Of a stretch of DNA of 64,000 nt, positions 48,046-59,512 are shown in pieces. The notes beneath the pieces are model-generated. The model did no database searches, was not told the DNA's origin, and worked only from the letters and a program-made list of their open reading frames with translations. Made by a program: the position numbers and the translations under genes. The stretch comes from Combretum micranthum (taxonomy: Eukaryota; Streptophyta; Magnoliopsida; Myrtales; Combretaceae), in the NCBI GenBank assembly GCA_024138025.1, contig JAMXBD010000110.1, forward strand, positions 1,178,001-1,242,000, read 5' to 3'. Numbering within the stretch: the stretch's first letter is position 1; every line of letters starts with the position of its first letter.

Positions 48046-49765
48046 TAATTCAACACGAGGCTCTGCCATGTTTCAGTTGGTTGTTTGTATTGAATTACAT
48101 GGATAAGCAGCCCGGAGTTGCTAGTGGTCAAGATTTCTCTGGACCTTTTTTTCCCCCCATTGGGTTAGGTATCATTGAATTATAAAAGAGCTGCTTACTG
48201 GCTAGGCAGCTCTCTATTATTCACACCCTGCAACAGCTACTTTCATTTTTATTCATAATTCATGGTGGATATTATTGCAAAAAATTTTCTCCACCATTGT
48301 TCTTGTGCAATCTACTTCTTTGATAGACTGATTTTAGCATGTGTGTGCAAGCGTGCGTGCATGAAGTTTTTTGCTGCCAAACTGAAATTTTGCAATAAGG
48401 TCACAATTCTTTGTCTCTTCAGTGGACACGCCTCTTGCCTGCTGTCATTTCACCTTGTTTCTGGAGCGGTTTCTCCATGGGGTCAATGCTCCACGGTGAG
48501 CCACATGCTCCAGGAACCATCTTACAAGTAATTTACACACTTTGAATTGGCTCAAAACTTGGTCTCTGAAAGATGTAACGGCATGGTGGCTGGCCACTAG
48601 AACCGTGCAACTCAACGTGAATCAAGTTGCATCCCGACAGAACTTTATTGATGGATAGCAAAGGTAGTTAGGGAGTCAATTTGAGGGTGTATTGGACTTG
48701 AGGCACTGAGGGATGCATGAGTTTGTTAGATGGGTTTGCATTTCCAAGCTTGGGCAATGAAGTCCACTCATTTCCCTTTCAATGACCTTAAAAAACTTGT
48801 GGACATTGTTCTTTCGGGAGTGCAGGACAAGGCAGGGCACCATCCTGAGATGACGTTCCAACTTCGATGACAATTATGACATCTACATACATGGAGCATG
48901 TATCATTTATTCAATATTTTTTGTTTATGGTATAGTGCCATCTGGGTGTTTAAAAAGGGATACGGTTTTTAATATAGAAAATTCTATGGTCTAGCAACAA
49001 TTACAATGGGATTAGTTCCATCACATTAATAAACAGTTAGATTTTTTTCAATCATAATTGAATTTTTAACATTTTTTTACCTATTTTTTTATAGTTAATT
49101 TAATTTCTTAACATATGTATATACATGTAGTATTTAATTTTGTATTAACGATTTTTTTTATAATTAATTTAATTTTATATTAGTAGCGATATTTTTTTTT
49201 TATAGTTATTTAATTTTGTATTAATAGCAGTATCAGCCGGTGTTGGAATTTTAGAAGTTTGAAACTAACTTTATGTATGACCTCTCCTGGCGGTTTTTAA
49301 AAAAAAAATCATATACGATGGGAAGACAAATGGGGTGTTTTTGTAGACACGTATGTATTGGTAACGATCATACCTAGTCACTATTCTTTTGACCAAACTT
49401 TCGCCTTTTTTATAGACATGACACATGAGCAGAACGAGGTAGATTTTTTCTCCACACAAACATAAAATAGGTAAATGTCTCTTAGCATATAAAAATAAAA
49501 ATCAAATTACGATTTATTTTTGTACACAAATTAAGATAATGTAAATTTTTTTTAAATCCACACCTTTGTTCTTGATGTTATTACATAAGAATTAATGTCA
49601 TGTTTGATCTTATTGTATAAGAATTAATGTTGAAATTTGGTAGTAGGAATTGTTTGAAATAGTGGATTGGAATTTGAGGAATTGAATGGATGGGAGGCAG
49701 AATGATAAATCTATTCATGGAATAGAAACATGTTATTTCTAAAAAGTATCCTCCATAATTAATGT

Positions 49766-49795
49766 AAATAATAAATAAATAAATAAATAAATAAG
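49766..49795. repeat. (AAAT)n microsatellite
   Basis: Seven or so AAAT units without interruption, in AT-rich intergenic DNA. Confidence 0.85.
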
Positions 49796-50707
49796 ATAAA
49801 AATATAATTTAATAATAATCATTTATAAAAAATAAATGGAATTGTGATTCATCATTAATTCTTGAGAATTGCAATCTTAACTTTTAAAAATGCAACCAAA
49901 TATAAGAATAGGAATTGAACCAAAATCGTGATTCAATTTCTAATCTATTGGCATACTAAATGCAATATAAAATACATTTAACATTTCTTAGTCTTTCCTA
50001 ATATGCATGTATACTGTGGAGTGAAATACTTGACTACTCTTTCTATAATTGATAATTATCAATATATAATTGAAATGAAAAAAAAAATTATCAAAATACT
50101 TCACAAAATCATGTTTATTAATCAGGATATGCCGTTTTTTCGCCTAAATCGCATTAAAAAGAAGCAATACAATGTTTGGGGTGCTGTACCTAAATCACGT
50201 TTGGCTATTGCTATATATAATATTTTAACACAAATCGCTTTTAATTAACGCGATATGGAAACGCACAGTGAAAAATTTTATTATGCAATGTTATGTCGCG
50301 ATTTACAATCCCAATACAACGTGTTATATCGGCTTTCACTATGGCCAATTGGCAATCAATCCTCCAGTCACCACAAACATCTTCCATCAAATCTTTCTTA
50401 GAATCCGCCACCATTTTTGGACTGAAGAGAGCAACACGAAACATCTAGTTTTGGATTTGGTTTATGAGATCCAGAATTGGGTTTAAGGATTCTGATTGGT
50501 AGGACGGAGAGAGGACTGAGAAGCAACATTGCAAATCTATAAAGGCATCAATTCAAATACTCGTAGTTTCAGCTAATCATAAGAACGAATTTTACAATGA
50601 ATTCATCAGAGAAAGTACCGCCCATAGTAGCGATCTGGTATTCCTTAAAGAGCAAAACCGATGGAAACCTTCAGTCCAAACAATGCTTGATATGATTTGA
50701 TAATGAT

Positions 50708-50709
<2 letters not shown>

Positions 50710-50754
<45 letters not shown>
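50710..50754. repeat. Compound (AT)n(GT)n microsatellite
   Basis: About 31 bases of AT repeat run directly into 14 bases of GT repeat. Confidence 0.9.
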
Positions 50755-52335
50755 ATCATGAATCTATAACGCGATATGTGTATAGAAAATTGTATACCGT
50801 GTTTAGCAAACATGATATACTTACTCCCGTTTTTAAGTCGTGATTTAAGAATTATATATTGGTAATTATTTTCATTTTGACTTATTTAAATAATTAATTT
50901 CGATTAATGCCTTAAACAAAAAATTATTTCTATGTTGTGGAACATTTATATATTGTTTATTGTTTAAAAAAAAAAAAGTCAACTTATAAACGACTAGAAA
51001 TGGAAAAGGAAAAGGTAAAAATCTCGTTATATATGTGTATATAATGACGGTGGAACACTAACGGCAGTGAAACTCTAATCCATGCAAGTGTAGCCTCGAT
51101 CAATATAATAGAACCTCAACCCCTTGTTAGAACCATAATTGAAGTTGTCTATCACAATTGAAACCCTATTCCATCGGGACATACCTAATAGTAAACCCTA
51201 GAGTAGAATGAAAAGAAAGGGATAAAAGACAAGAGAGAACAAATAGAGACACAAAAGGAAACATTTTAAGCCATTCGATCATGGGTGAGTTACTAAATAC
51301 ATGGGATCTTAGATTAAAGGCAAGATTCTCCCATTGCCAGAATAGAGATGAAAATATCTATTTTTCACAAAAATTAGGGGTTTTATTATGGCTTTGATTT
51401 GAGGTGCATTGCATGAGTTTAATCCCCTTTCTCTTGATCTGAACTTCTAAGGATGGGATTAGGGTTTTATTTGTGAATGTGACTCACCCTTTTCTTTTGA
51501 TTTGTCTCTATCTATCGTGGCTTGGATTTGTTCTCTCTCTTCGATGTCTCTTAATTAATAATGAAATCTCTATTTTTCATTTTTAAAAATTCCAAGTCAT
51601 TGTCCACGTAGTCTGTAAAATGAAAAATAGAACATTTTAACACATGCCAAGCAATAATAAGGTATTTATTTCACAAGAGCAAAATAGTATCAAAATAACA
51701 TAATGAAAAATAACCACAAAAAAAAAGTATTAAATAAACCATTTTAAAATTTAGATATTAAATTGAATTTCAACATGGAGTTCATATGTCAAGTTTAGCA
51801 ACTTCGTTTTTTATAATTGCTGGTGGCCAATCATGGGACATGAGTACCCTCAACCTCATCAAACCCATTTAGTGTTTGAGCCAACCCATTAGCCTTAGGT
51901 TAGACTCTACCCCCACTCATTGTAAGCCCATGAGGACAACAATATTCCCTTTGATTCGACAAGTTAGCCCTCTAGGATAGATTCTTGTCAATGCTGATTT
52001 GATCACTTAGCATGCGCTCCATGACTTCCATTATCCTCAACGAGGAAGTGGTTGGATGTGGTTTCATATCTTAACTCTTACATCCCGGACAACTACTCTC
52101 AACTCCCAAGTACTTTACATTCTCTACAACATCTATAACTACAGGGATCCATATTCTATAAATATCTTCTCCACATGCTTATGAAGACAAATATGCTATA
52201 CTAGTAACTCTTATACATTCGTACCCTATTGTGGAAGAAGATTGTAAGCGTTGAAATTGTTGTACTGAATAATCATCTAGTGCATCCTTGATAGTGTTTT
52301 ATTTTGCAAACCTTACTTCATGGTTCATAATTAAT

Positions 52336-52490
52336 GATGTCAAACCTAGACTGATCGCTTGGTTAAACCCAATTCATTAGGAATCGGCCTTAAAAATAGG
52401 CATGTCTAACCTATAAGACCATTTTTCGTTTGAACTAGATAGAACCAGTTGACTTGGGTAGGTTAAACGGGTTTAAACACTGTACTTGAA
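52336..52490. repeat. GTCAAACC-type intergenic repeat, second copy
   Basis: Starts GATGTCAAACCTAGACTGATC and continues with AAACCCAATTC, GAATCGGCC and GGTTAAACGGGTTTAAAC, then a long A-run. It resembles 43972-44140 at its start and in word content. Confidence 0.4.
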
Positions 52491-52741
52491 AGAAAAAAAA
52501 AAAAAAAAACTTAAAACCAGCCAAGTGCTACAACTATAAAAAGAAGTATGGAATCCGCACATGGACATGGATGGACTTGTCTTATTATAACATCATGGAC
52601 TTGGGCAAAGTGTTTGTAGTATGAGGGTTTCGAGAAGACGAAAGGCTTCGTCAACATGGCATTATCAATAGGTCATGTGGATTGTTTTTGTATAGTAAGA
52701 GGTGCTAATTATGCAAAAGTTTGTGAGTATGAGTGGAAGCA

Positions 52742-53430
52742 AGTTGTATTTCAAAAAGAAGAAGTCCCACATTCCTTAGACCTTATTGTTTGTCTTTGTT
52801 TATTAACTTCCTTGTGTATGTGGGTTTGTAAATAAATGGTGAAAAGGCATGGGCTTTCGCGCATAAAGCATGGACCGGGCTAGTGTAAATTCGTGGATTT
52901 GCCTCCCCTCCCCCTTCCCCCCCCCCCCCCCCCCCTGCGCGTGTAGTTATGAGTCTCGGCCCGGTTCATATAATATTTTATTTTGTATATTTATTATTTT
53001 AATAAATTTTGGATAATATCTGTTGGAAAATATTAATCTTATCCGAAAACAAGTATTTTAACCACTTCAAATTTTAGTTGCCATGATATCCGGATTACAA
53101 CAACCACTACACCAATATCTCAACCATTTTTAAAATAATCTTATCTATCCGTTATTAAAAATATCTTCCTCGGATATTATTGACAATAAGAGCCGTTTTC
53201 TTTTAATTTTTAAATAGCTTATCTCTCTCTCTCTCTCGAGATATTATCTTTTTCCTTTTTCTTCTTCCTTACTGGGTTCTTTTCTATTGTTGTTCTTGTT
53301 GCCTAGCATTGCTAAGGGCTTGTTGAATCCTGGGGGATATGTCTACATTTGGCGAATTATCTTTAAGACAATACCTTGCTCGCTTCAAGCATTTTACAAG
53401 CTTAAACTTTTTCACTCAATTTAAACAACA
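52742..53430 (+). repeat. 5' LTR of the copia element
   Basis: It matches 57912-58593 from GTATTTCAAAAAGAA to the end AAACAACA. It carries a run of 19 C (52917-52935) and a CT repeat (53221-53237). The first bases corresponding to TGTTGTATATTATTAG of the 3' LTR are altered or deleted. Confidence 0.92.
52917..52935. repeat. Run of 19 C in the 5' LTR
   Basis: C19 preceded by CCTCCCCTCCCCCTT. The 3' LTR has C15 at 58086-58100 followed by TCCCTC. The opposite strand could form a G-quadruplex. Its length may be unreliable in assemblies. Confidence 0.85.
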
Positions 53431-53450
53431 ATCTTAAGGATAATTCTCGT

Positions 53451-54140
53451 ATGGCATCTGAACCTGTACCTCCGGCTACCACCGGTGCCGCTGTTGTTTC
53501 TGAAACTGCTCCAAATGGTGCTGTTCCCATGTTGCCATCTGTTCCATTTGCCAGATATATCAAAGATAGAAATCTTCGATGGAGACAACTTCAATAGATG
53601 GCAGGAACGCATCTTCTTGGTCTTGGACATGCACGGTGTTGCATATGCTCTTACGGATGCTAAACCAACAGATTCAGCATCCAAACAAATGGACCTCTGG
53701 GTTCATGCGAATAGGGTATGTCGCCATACTATCTTCAACACCTTATCTAATGAGTTGTTCGATGTCTACTGTTCTTACAAGGAAGTAAAGGAAATTTGGG
53801 ATTCCATGGTTGCCAAATACACGGCTGAAGATGCAAGCAAACAAAAGTTTATGATTGGAAAATACTACAAGTGGGAGATGGTTGAGGACAAAGATATTAA
53901 AGTGCATATCAATGAATATCATAAGCTGATAGAAGACCTTAAATCGGAAAATATTAATTTGCAAGAGGAGTTCGTAGCTTGCTTGTTGATAGAAAAGCTA
54001 CCTCGATCATGGAGCGATTATAAGCAGCAATTTAAACACAAGCACAAGCAGCTTTCGCTTGCTGATCTGATTACCCACATCATCATTGAGGACACCAACC
54101 AAAAAGGAGTTCTAGACTACCAACGGAAAGGAGATTGCAA
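53451..54140 (+). pseudogene. Copia gag, N-terminal part
   Basis: ATG 53451 opens MASEPVPPATTG, and after about 33 codons the frame is lost near 53552. Gag continues one frame over as IEIFDGDNFNRWQERIFLVL and runs to about 54115 (KYYKWEMVEDKDIKVHINEY, LIEKLPRSWSDYKQQF). It belongs to the plant copia gag family with a UBN2-like core. A further one-base shift near 54120 precedes the zinc-knuckle part. Confidence 0.92.
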
Positions 54141-54470
54141 GTAAGGCAAATTTGGTGGATCACAAGTTGCACAAGTCATACAAGAGGTATGAAAACAAAC
54201 CTGATTACAAGCCTAAATTAAATAATCTCATTTTTAAGAAGAGAGGCAATTGCTTTGTGTGTGGCAAACCTGGCCATCATGCACCTCAGTGTAGGAAGAG
54301 GATGGGAAGAAATGACAATCTTGCTAAACCAAAGGCAAATTTGGTTCAAGCAGATGATATTATTGCTGCGGTCATTTCTGTGAACATAGTAGCCAGTGTG
54401 AAAGAATGGGTCATAGATTCTGGTGCTACTAGCACATTTGCGCAAATAAAGATGCATTCGTAACCTACAC
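54141..54470 (+). pseudogene. Copia gag zinc knuckle and protease start
   Basis: The zinc knuckle CFVCGKPGHHAPQC (C-X2-C-X4-H-X4-C) lies at 54251-54292. Protease begins at KEWVIDSGAT (54402-54432), with the active-site D-S-G intact. A frameshift near 54430 sends the frame to a stop at 54463; the correct continuation (ICANKDAFVTYTKV) is in another frame. Confidence 0.92.
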
Positions 54471-54985
54471 AAAAGTTGAGGAAGGAGAAGAATCTGTGCA
54501 TCTTGGTGATTCTATAACTACTCAAGTTCTTAGAAAAGGAAATGTTCTTCTCAAGCTCATATCTGGCAAGACTTTAGCTCTGAATGAGGTGCTACATGTT
54601 CCCAACATTCGAACCAATTTAATTTCTGTGGCATTGTTGGGAAAAGTGGGAGTGAAAGTGTCATTTGAGTCTGATAAAGTTGTAATGACAAAAAATAATG
54701 TTTTTGTTGGCAATGGTTATTGTAATCATGGTTTATTTGTACTCAATGTTTCTGAAGTTATGAATGAAAATGCTACTTCTTCGCTTACTTGATTGATTCT
54801 TGTGATTTATGGCATGGTAGATTAGGACATGTTAGTTTACCTTATATTAAGAAAATGCAATCTATTGGATTAATCTCTAATATTAATTATTCGAGTATGA
54901 GTAAATGTGAAACTTGTGCTAATCTAAACAAACTAAGAAGACATGTGCTTCTGTCTTTAGAGAATCTGAACTATTAAGTTTAATT
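54471..54985 (+). pseudogene. Copia protease end and pre-integrase domain
   Basis: Includes SVHLGDS, LNEVLHVPNIRTNLISV and the zinc-binding pre-integrase region with LWHGRLGHVS and CETCANLNK (H-H-C-C). A stop at 54790 separates it from the previous part. Confidence 0.9.
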
Positions 54986-55779
54986 CATGCTGATCTAGGT
55001 GATTTGAAGTAAACTATGACCAGAGAAGATAAAAGATACTATATAACCTTTATAGATGATTTTCTTGATATACTAAGGTTTATTTGCTTAGAAATAAAGA
55101 TGAAGCCTTTGACATGTTTCTAATATACAAAGCTGAGGTAGAGAATCAATTAAATAAGAAAATTAAATGAATTAGATCCGATAGAGGTGGTGAATATGTC
55201 TTACTTAATGAATATTGTGAAAAAGAAGGAATAATTCATGAAATAACCCCACCTTATACCCCATCATCTAATGGAGTAGCTGAAAGGAAAAATAGAATAT
55301 TAAAAGAAATGATGAATTGTATGCTTGTAAGTTCTAATGTACCTGATAATCTTTGGGGTGAAGCTATATTAACTACATGTCACTTACAAAATAGGATACC
55401 TTATAAGAAAACAGGAAAAACACCTTATGAGCTTTGGAAAGGTTATTCCCTTAATTTGAAATATTTGAAAGTGTGGGGGTATCTTACTAAAGTTATGCTT
55501 CATGATCCTAAAAAAAGAAAATTAGGTTCTAAAACTTCAGACTGCATGTTTATTGGTTATGCTGAACATAGTGTTGCATATAGATTCCTTGTATCAAAGA
55601 GCGATGTGTTAGATTGCAATACAATTGTTGAGATAAAGAATGCAGAGTTTTTTGAACATGTTTTTCCTTTAAAATCTAAATTTATTCCAAATACACAATC
55701 TTCTGAAAATAGTTATGAAAATACTCCTAAAAATGCTTATGGAAATGTTTTTGGAAATGAATATTTAAGAAGAAGTTAA
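54986..55779 (+). pseudogene. Copia integrase core
   Basis: The D-D-E residues can all be seen: HADLGD near 54987, RSDRGGEY near 55178 and NGVAERKNR near 55275. Stops at 55011 and 55168 and a frame loss near 55065 interrupt it. The C-terminal part 55309-55779 is open (ILTTCHLQNRIPYKKTGKTPYELWKG, GYLTKVMLHDPKKRKLGSKTSDCMFIGY), which is the normal copia integrase-to-RT linker with the GKTPYELW signature. Confidence 0.92.
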
Positions 55780-57358
55780 AAACAAAGAAAAGAATATTCT
55801 TTTAGAAATGAATTTTACACTTATCTTGTTGAAAATGATCCACTAACCTTCTCAGATGCAATTTCCTCATATGATTCACCTTTTTGGAAGGAAGCTATTA
55901 AAGTTGAAATTGATTCTATTTTACAAAATAAAACATGGGAATTGGTAGATTTACCTCCTGGAGCTAAACCTATTGGTTGTAAATGGATTTTCAAAAAGAA
56001 ATTAAATCTGATGGTTCAGTTGATAAGTTCAAAGCTAGATTAGTTGCAAAAGGTTTTACTCAAAAGCAAAATGTTGACTATTTTGATACTTTTGCCTGTA
56101 GCTAGAATCTCTTCTTTGAGTTTTAATTGCCTTGGCTTCTATTTATAAACTTGTTATTCACCAGAGATGTAAAAACAGCTTTTCTAAATGGGGATTTAGA
56201 AGAAGAATTTTATATGGTGCAACCTGAAGGTTGTGTTGTTCCTGGACAAGAAAGAAAGTTTGTAAACTTCTTAAATCATTGCATGGTTTGAAACAAGCTC
56301 CTAAACAATGGCATGAAAAATTTGATCAAGTTTTATTAAATGATGGTTTCTACTGTTGAAGTTGACAAATGTGTTTATACAAAACTTATTGATAGTGATT
56401 GTGTTATCATATGCCTATATGTAGATGGTATGCTTATTTTTGGTACTAGTTTTGACGAAGTGCATAAAACAAAGTATTTTCTTGCTTCTAAATTTGATAT
56501 GAAAGACATGGGTGAAGTTAGTGTTATTTTGGGTGTTAAAACCATAAGGAATAATGATAGTATCATGCTATCGTAAGAACATTATGTTGAGAAACTTCTT
56601 AAGAAGTTTGGACACTTTGATGTCAATCTTGTGAATACTCCTTATGATGCTAATACTCAATTAAAGAAAAATCAAGGTGAAACTGTTGCTCAATCTGAGT
56701 ATGCATGGATAATTGGAAGTCTGATGAATTCAATGAATTTTTCAAGACCTGACATAGCATAAGCTATGTGTAGGTTGAGAAGGTATACACACAAGCCCGG
56801 TTATGATCATTGGACTGCATTGATCAGACTGAAATATCTTAGAGGTACCATGAACTATGGTATTCTATATAGTGGATTTCCCGCTGTATTAGAAGGATAC
56901 AGTGATGCCAATTGGATCTCTGATTAGATGAGACAAAATCCACTAGTGGTTATATATTCACCTTGGAGTGGTGCAATTTCATGGAAGTCAGCCAAACAAC
57001 TATCATAGCTAAATCTACTATGGAGTCAGAGTTTATTGCTCTAGAACTGGCTGGGAATGAGGCTGAGTGGTTGAGAAACTTCTTGGCAAATATTCCGTTA
57101 GGTTTAAAACCTACACCATCTGTGTCTATGCATTGTGATTGTCAAGCGGCAATATCTATTGCCAAGAATAAGACCTTCAATGGAAAAAATAGACACATTC
57201 GATTGAGACATGATGTTGTGAAGCAGCTGCTGAAAGATGGAATTATCTCAATAGATTATGTGAAGTCAGAAGTGAATTTGGCCGATCCTCTGACTAAACC
57301 TTTGGGGAGAAAATTAATCAGTGAAACATCGAAGAGTATGGGACTAAAGCCATGTTGA
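55780..57358 (+). pseudogene. Copia reverse transcriptase and RNase H
   Basis: RT begins WKEAIKVEIDSILQNKTWELVDLPPG and GCKWIFKKK, then decays through several frames. At 56340-56576 the palm reads VIICLYVDGMLIFG: the usual YVDDM is YVDGM, losing the second catalytic aspartate. RNase H follows with [10 protein letters not shown], a stop at 56926, and an open frame 56963-57358 (IIAKSTMESEFIALELAGNEAEWLRNF, HCDCQAAISIAKN, NRHIRLRHDVVKQLL, NLADPLTKPLGRK). This is a dead copy. Confidence 0.93.
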
Positions 57359-57911
57359 AATATCAACAATGATGGTAACCCACCTATGTGACTGGAGATC
57401 CATGAAATAGGTTCATATGGGTAATAACAAGTCATTGCTTGATTTGTATAGCACTATTAAATATTGTCCCACTTATGGTATGTATAGTGCTAAACTGCAA
57501 AGCAAGAGAGGTTGAGCAAAGTTCTTAATCAAATTCCATATCTTTTAAAGGTGGTGTATTTGCAGTATGCACTTGATGGAATGACCTATATGAGTGTGAA
57601 GTGAGGCCGCATCTATGAGATTTGTGGCAAAATCTCTAGAGCACTCATGAATAACCAGGCATGCGCATGGCCTATTAGCGCAAAACCGCTATGAATAACA
57701 GAAAATTTTTGAGTATAATGTGATTAATAAGTATTTTAGCTTACAGGAACAATTCTTGGTTCATAGAAGCATTAAGCTTCACCATTTATTTTGTAAGTTA
57801 TATCTGGTTCATAGTCTTAAAGACACCAGATTTGAAGCATAATACTCATTTAAGAAAACCCTGCATTTATTTTATTCATGTATTTTATCCTGTTTGAAAT
57901 ATGTGGGGGAT
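57359..57911 (+). other. 3' untranslated region and polypurine tract of the copia element
   Basis: Non-coding sequence after the RNase H stop, with phrases frequent in plant copia elements (GATGGTAACCCACC, GACTGGAGATCCATGA). ATGTGGGGGA at 57901-57910, one base before the 3' LTR, is the polypurine tract for plus-strand priming. Confidence 0.8.
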
Positions 57912-58593
57912 TGTTGTATATTATTAGTAGTATTTCAAAAAGAATAAGTTCCACATTCCTTAGACCTTGTTGTTTATCCGTGTTTATTAACTTCCTTGTG
58001 TATGTGGGCTTGTAAATAAATGGTGAAAAGGCATGGGCTCGCGCGCACAAAGCATAGACCGGGCTAGTGTAAATTCGTGGATTTGCCCCCCCCCCCCCCC
58101 TCCCTCTGCGTGTAGTTATGAGTCTCGCCCGGTTCATATGAATATTTTTATTTTGTATTTATTATTTTAATAAATTTCGGATAATATTTGTTGGAAAATA
58201 TTAATCTTATCCGAAAACAAGCATTTTGACCACTTCAAATTTTAGTTACCATAATATCTGGATTACAATAACCACTACACCAATATCTCGACCATTTTCA
58301 AAATAATCTTATCTATCGTTATTAAAAATATCTTCTTCGGATATTATCGACAATAAGAGCGTTCTTTTAATTTTTAAATAGCTTATCTCTCTCTCTCTCT
58401 CTCTCGATATTTCTTTTTCCTTTTTCTCCTTCCATGCTGGGTTATTTTTCTATTGTTCTTACTGCTATCATTGCTAGAGGCTGTGTTGAATGCTGAGGGA
58501 TATGTCTACATTTGGCGAATTATCCTTAAGGACAGTGCCTTGCACGCCTCAAGCATTTTACAAACCTAAACTTTTTCACTCAATTAAACAACA
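57912..58593 (+). repeat. 3' LTR of the copia element
   Basis: 682 bp, from TGTTGTATATTATTAG to AAACAACA, with the inverted TGTTG/CAACA ends complete. It carries a C15 run (58086-58100) and a CT repeat (about 58386-58406). Confidence 0.93.
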
Positions 58594-59314
58594 GATATAA
58601 TGAGAGGAGGTGTGGTGGTTTATTTCATTAAATTTGATTGCAAGGTGAAATTGCCAAAAACAAAAAAATAATGAGATGTTGACTGGTTTGATTTAAAGCC
58701 TGTAAGTGCAAAGAGTAAATCGATGGAGTAGTGTTTTGTGGTCTCAAAATTCGAGCAAATGACATTTTTGTACTTGTAAAATCTTATAATAAAGTATATT
58801 ATTTACACGTACATCATCACTTCATCTAAGTTTCTATAATTTCAAGTTTTGAACTATTTAATATATATTCTTGGTGTGTTGTTAGCAGACGAGGAATTTG
58901 TCTCTGAACTTATTTTATTTTTATATTTACATTATGGAAAAAGGAAAAACTAAAAATTAGTCGAGAAATAAATGTTGGTATGTTGCTCTAATATAATAAA
59001 AAACAAGAGAAAATTGCAAAAAAGCCACTTGTGGATTTGATTTCATAAATATTATTTATTTGTTTTTTCATAATTAAGATGTAATTTAAAGTTGCATTTT
59101 TTATTAACCTTGGCTCGATCTCTAGTTGAATCATATTTGACCGCTCAACCCTTAACTCTTGGCATGTCCAGGTCAATCTAAATCCAATTGTAATAACACT
59201 GTCCATAATCAAGTTGAATCATAAAAAAGACAAGAAGTAATTTTAAACTAGCTACACCATGTAAATGGCCTTCTATAGGTTATGTGGGCCAATACTTAGT
59301 CTAGGGATTTCAAA
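58594..59314. other. Gene-free spacer between copia element and claspin gene
   Basis: No gene was recognised. The last 200 bases before the claspin start presumably hold its promoter. Confidence 0.55.
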
Positions 59315-59323
59315 TTTTGGCGC
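59315..59323 (+). promoter_or_regulatory. E2F-type site upstream of the claspin-like gene
   Basis: TTTTGGCGC contains TTTGGCGC, a perfect match to the E2F/DP consensus TTTSSCGC, 190 bases upstream of the start ATG. Plant replication and S-phase genes commonly carry this site. A weaker TTTTAGCGGC lies at about 59351. Confidence 0.6.
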
Positions 59324-59512
59324 TCTCAAACATTCCCATTTATTTTCCTCTTTTAGCGGCAATTCAATTTGATGACAACTTTTGCCTCCCAAACTGAAAT
59401 GCCAAAACCCTAAATATACTATGCAATACTTAACCGTTTTCCACTCTCATTTTCCGGACAATCGAATCCGAACCGATCCAATTTTCACAGCATTCATTCC
59501 AAGATCGCTCCA

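Larger units (their letters stand above)
48046..52741. other. Gene-free stretch downstream of OEP24
   Basis: The first few hundred bases presumably include the OEP24 3' UTR. No further gene was recognised; open frames reach 89 codons at most and have no family resemblance. It contains an (AAAT)n run at 49766-49795, an (AT)n(GT)n run at 50710-50754, and a GTCAAACC repeat at 52336-52490. The interval 50140-50260 has an unusual concentration of ATCGC/CGCGAT words in AT-rich DNA, unexplained. Confidence 0.55.
52742..58593 (+). mobile_element. Ty1/copia retrotransposon with both LTRs, non-autonomous
   Basis: Order: 5' LTR 52742-53430, gag with zinc knuckle, protease, pre-integrase, integrase, RT, RNase H (to 57358), a 3' untranslated stretch, polypurine tract ATGTGGGGGA, 3' LTR 57912-58593. 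Integrase before RT defines Ty1/copia. The LTRs differ mainly by transitions and small indels. The 5' LTR lacks about 12-15 bases at its start compared with the 3' LTR, and no matching 5-bp target duplication was found (GATAT follows the 3' LTR). The polyprotein has many frameshifts and stops. Confidence 0.95.

Noticed and set aside
48262..48531. 89-codon open frame downstream of OEP24
   Set aside because: No family resemblance, cysteine-rich translation of T-rich sequence, and no promoter or splice context; regarded as chance.
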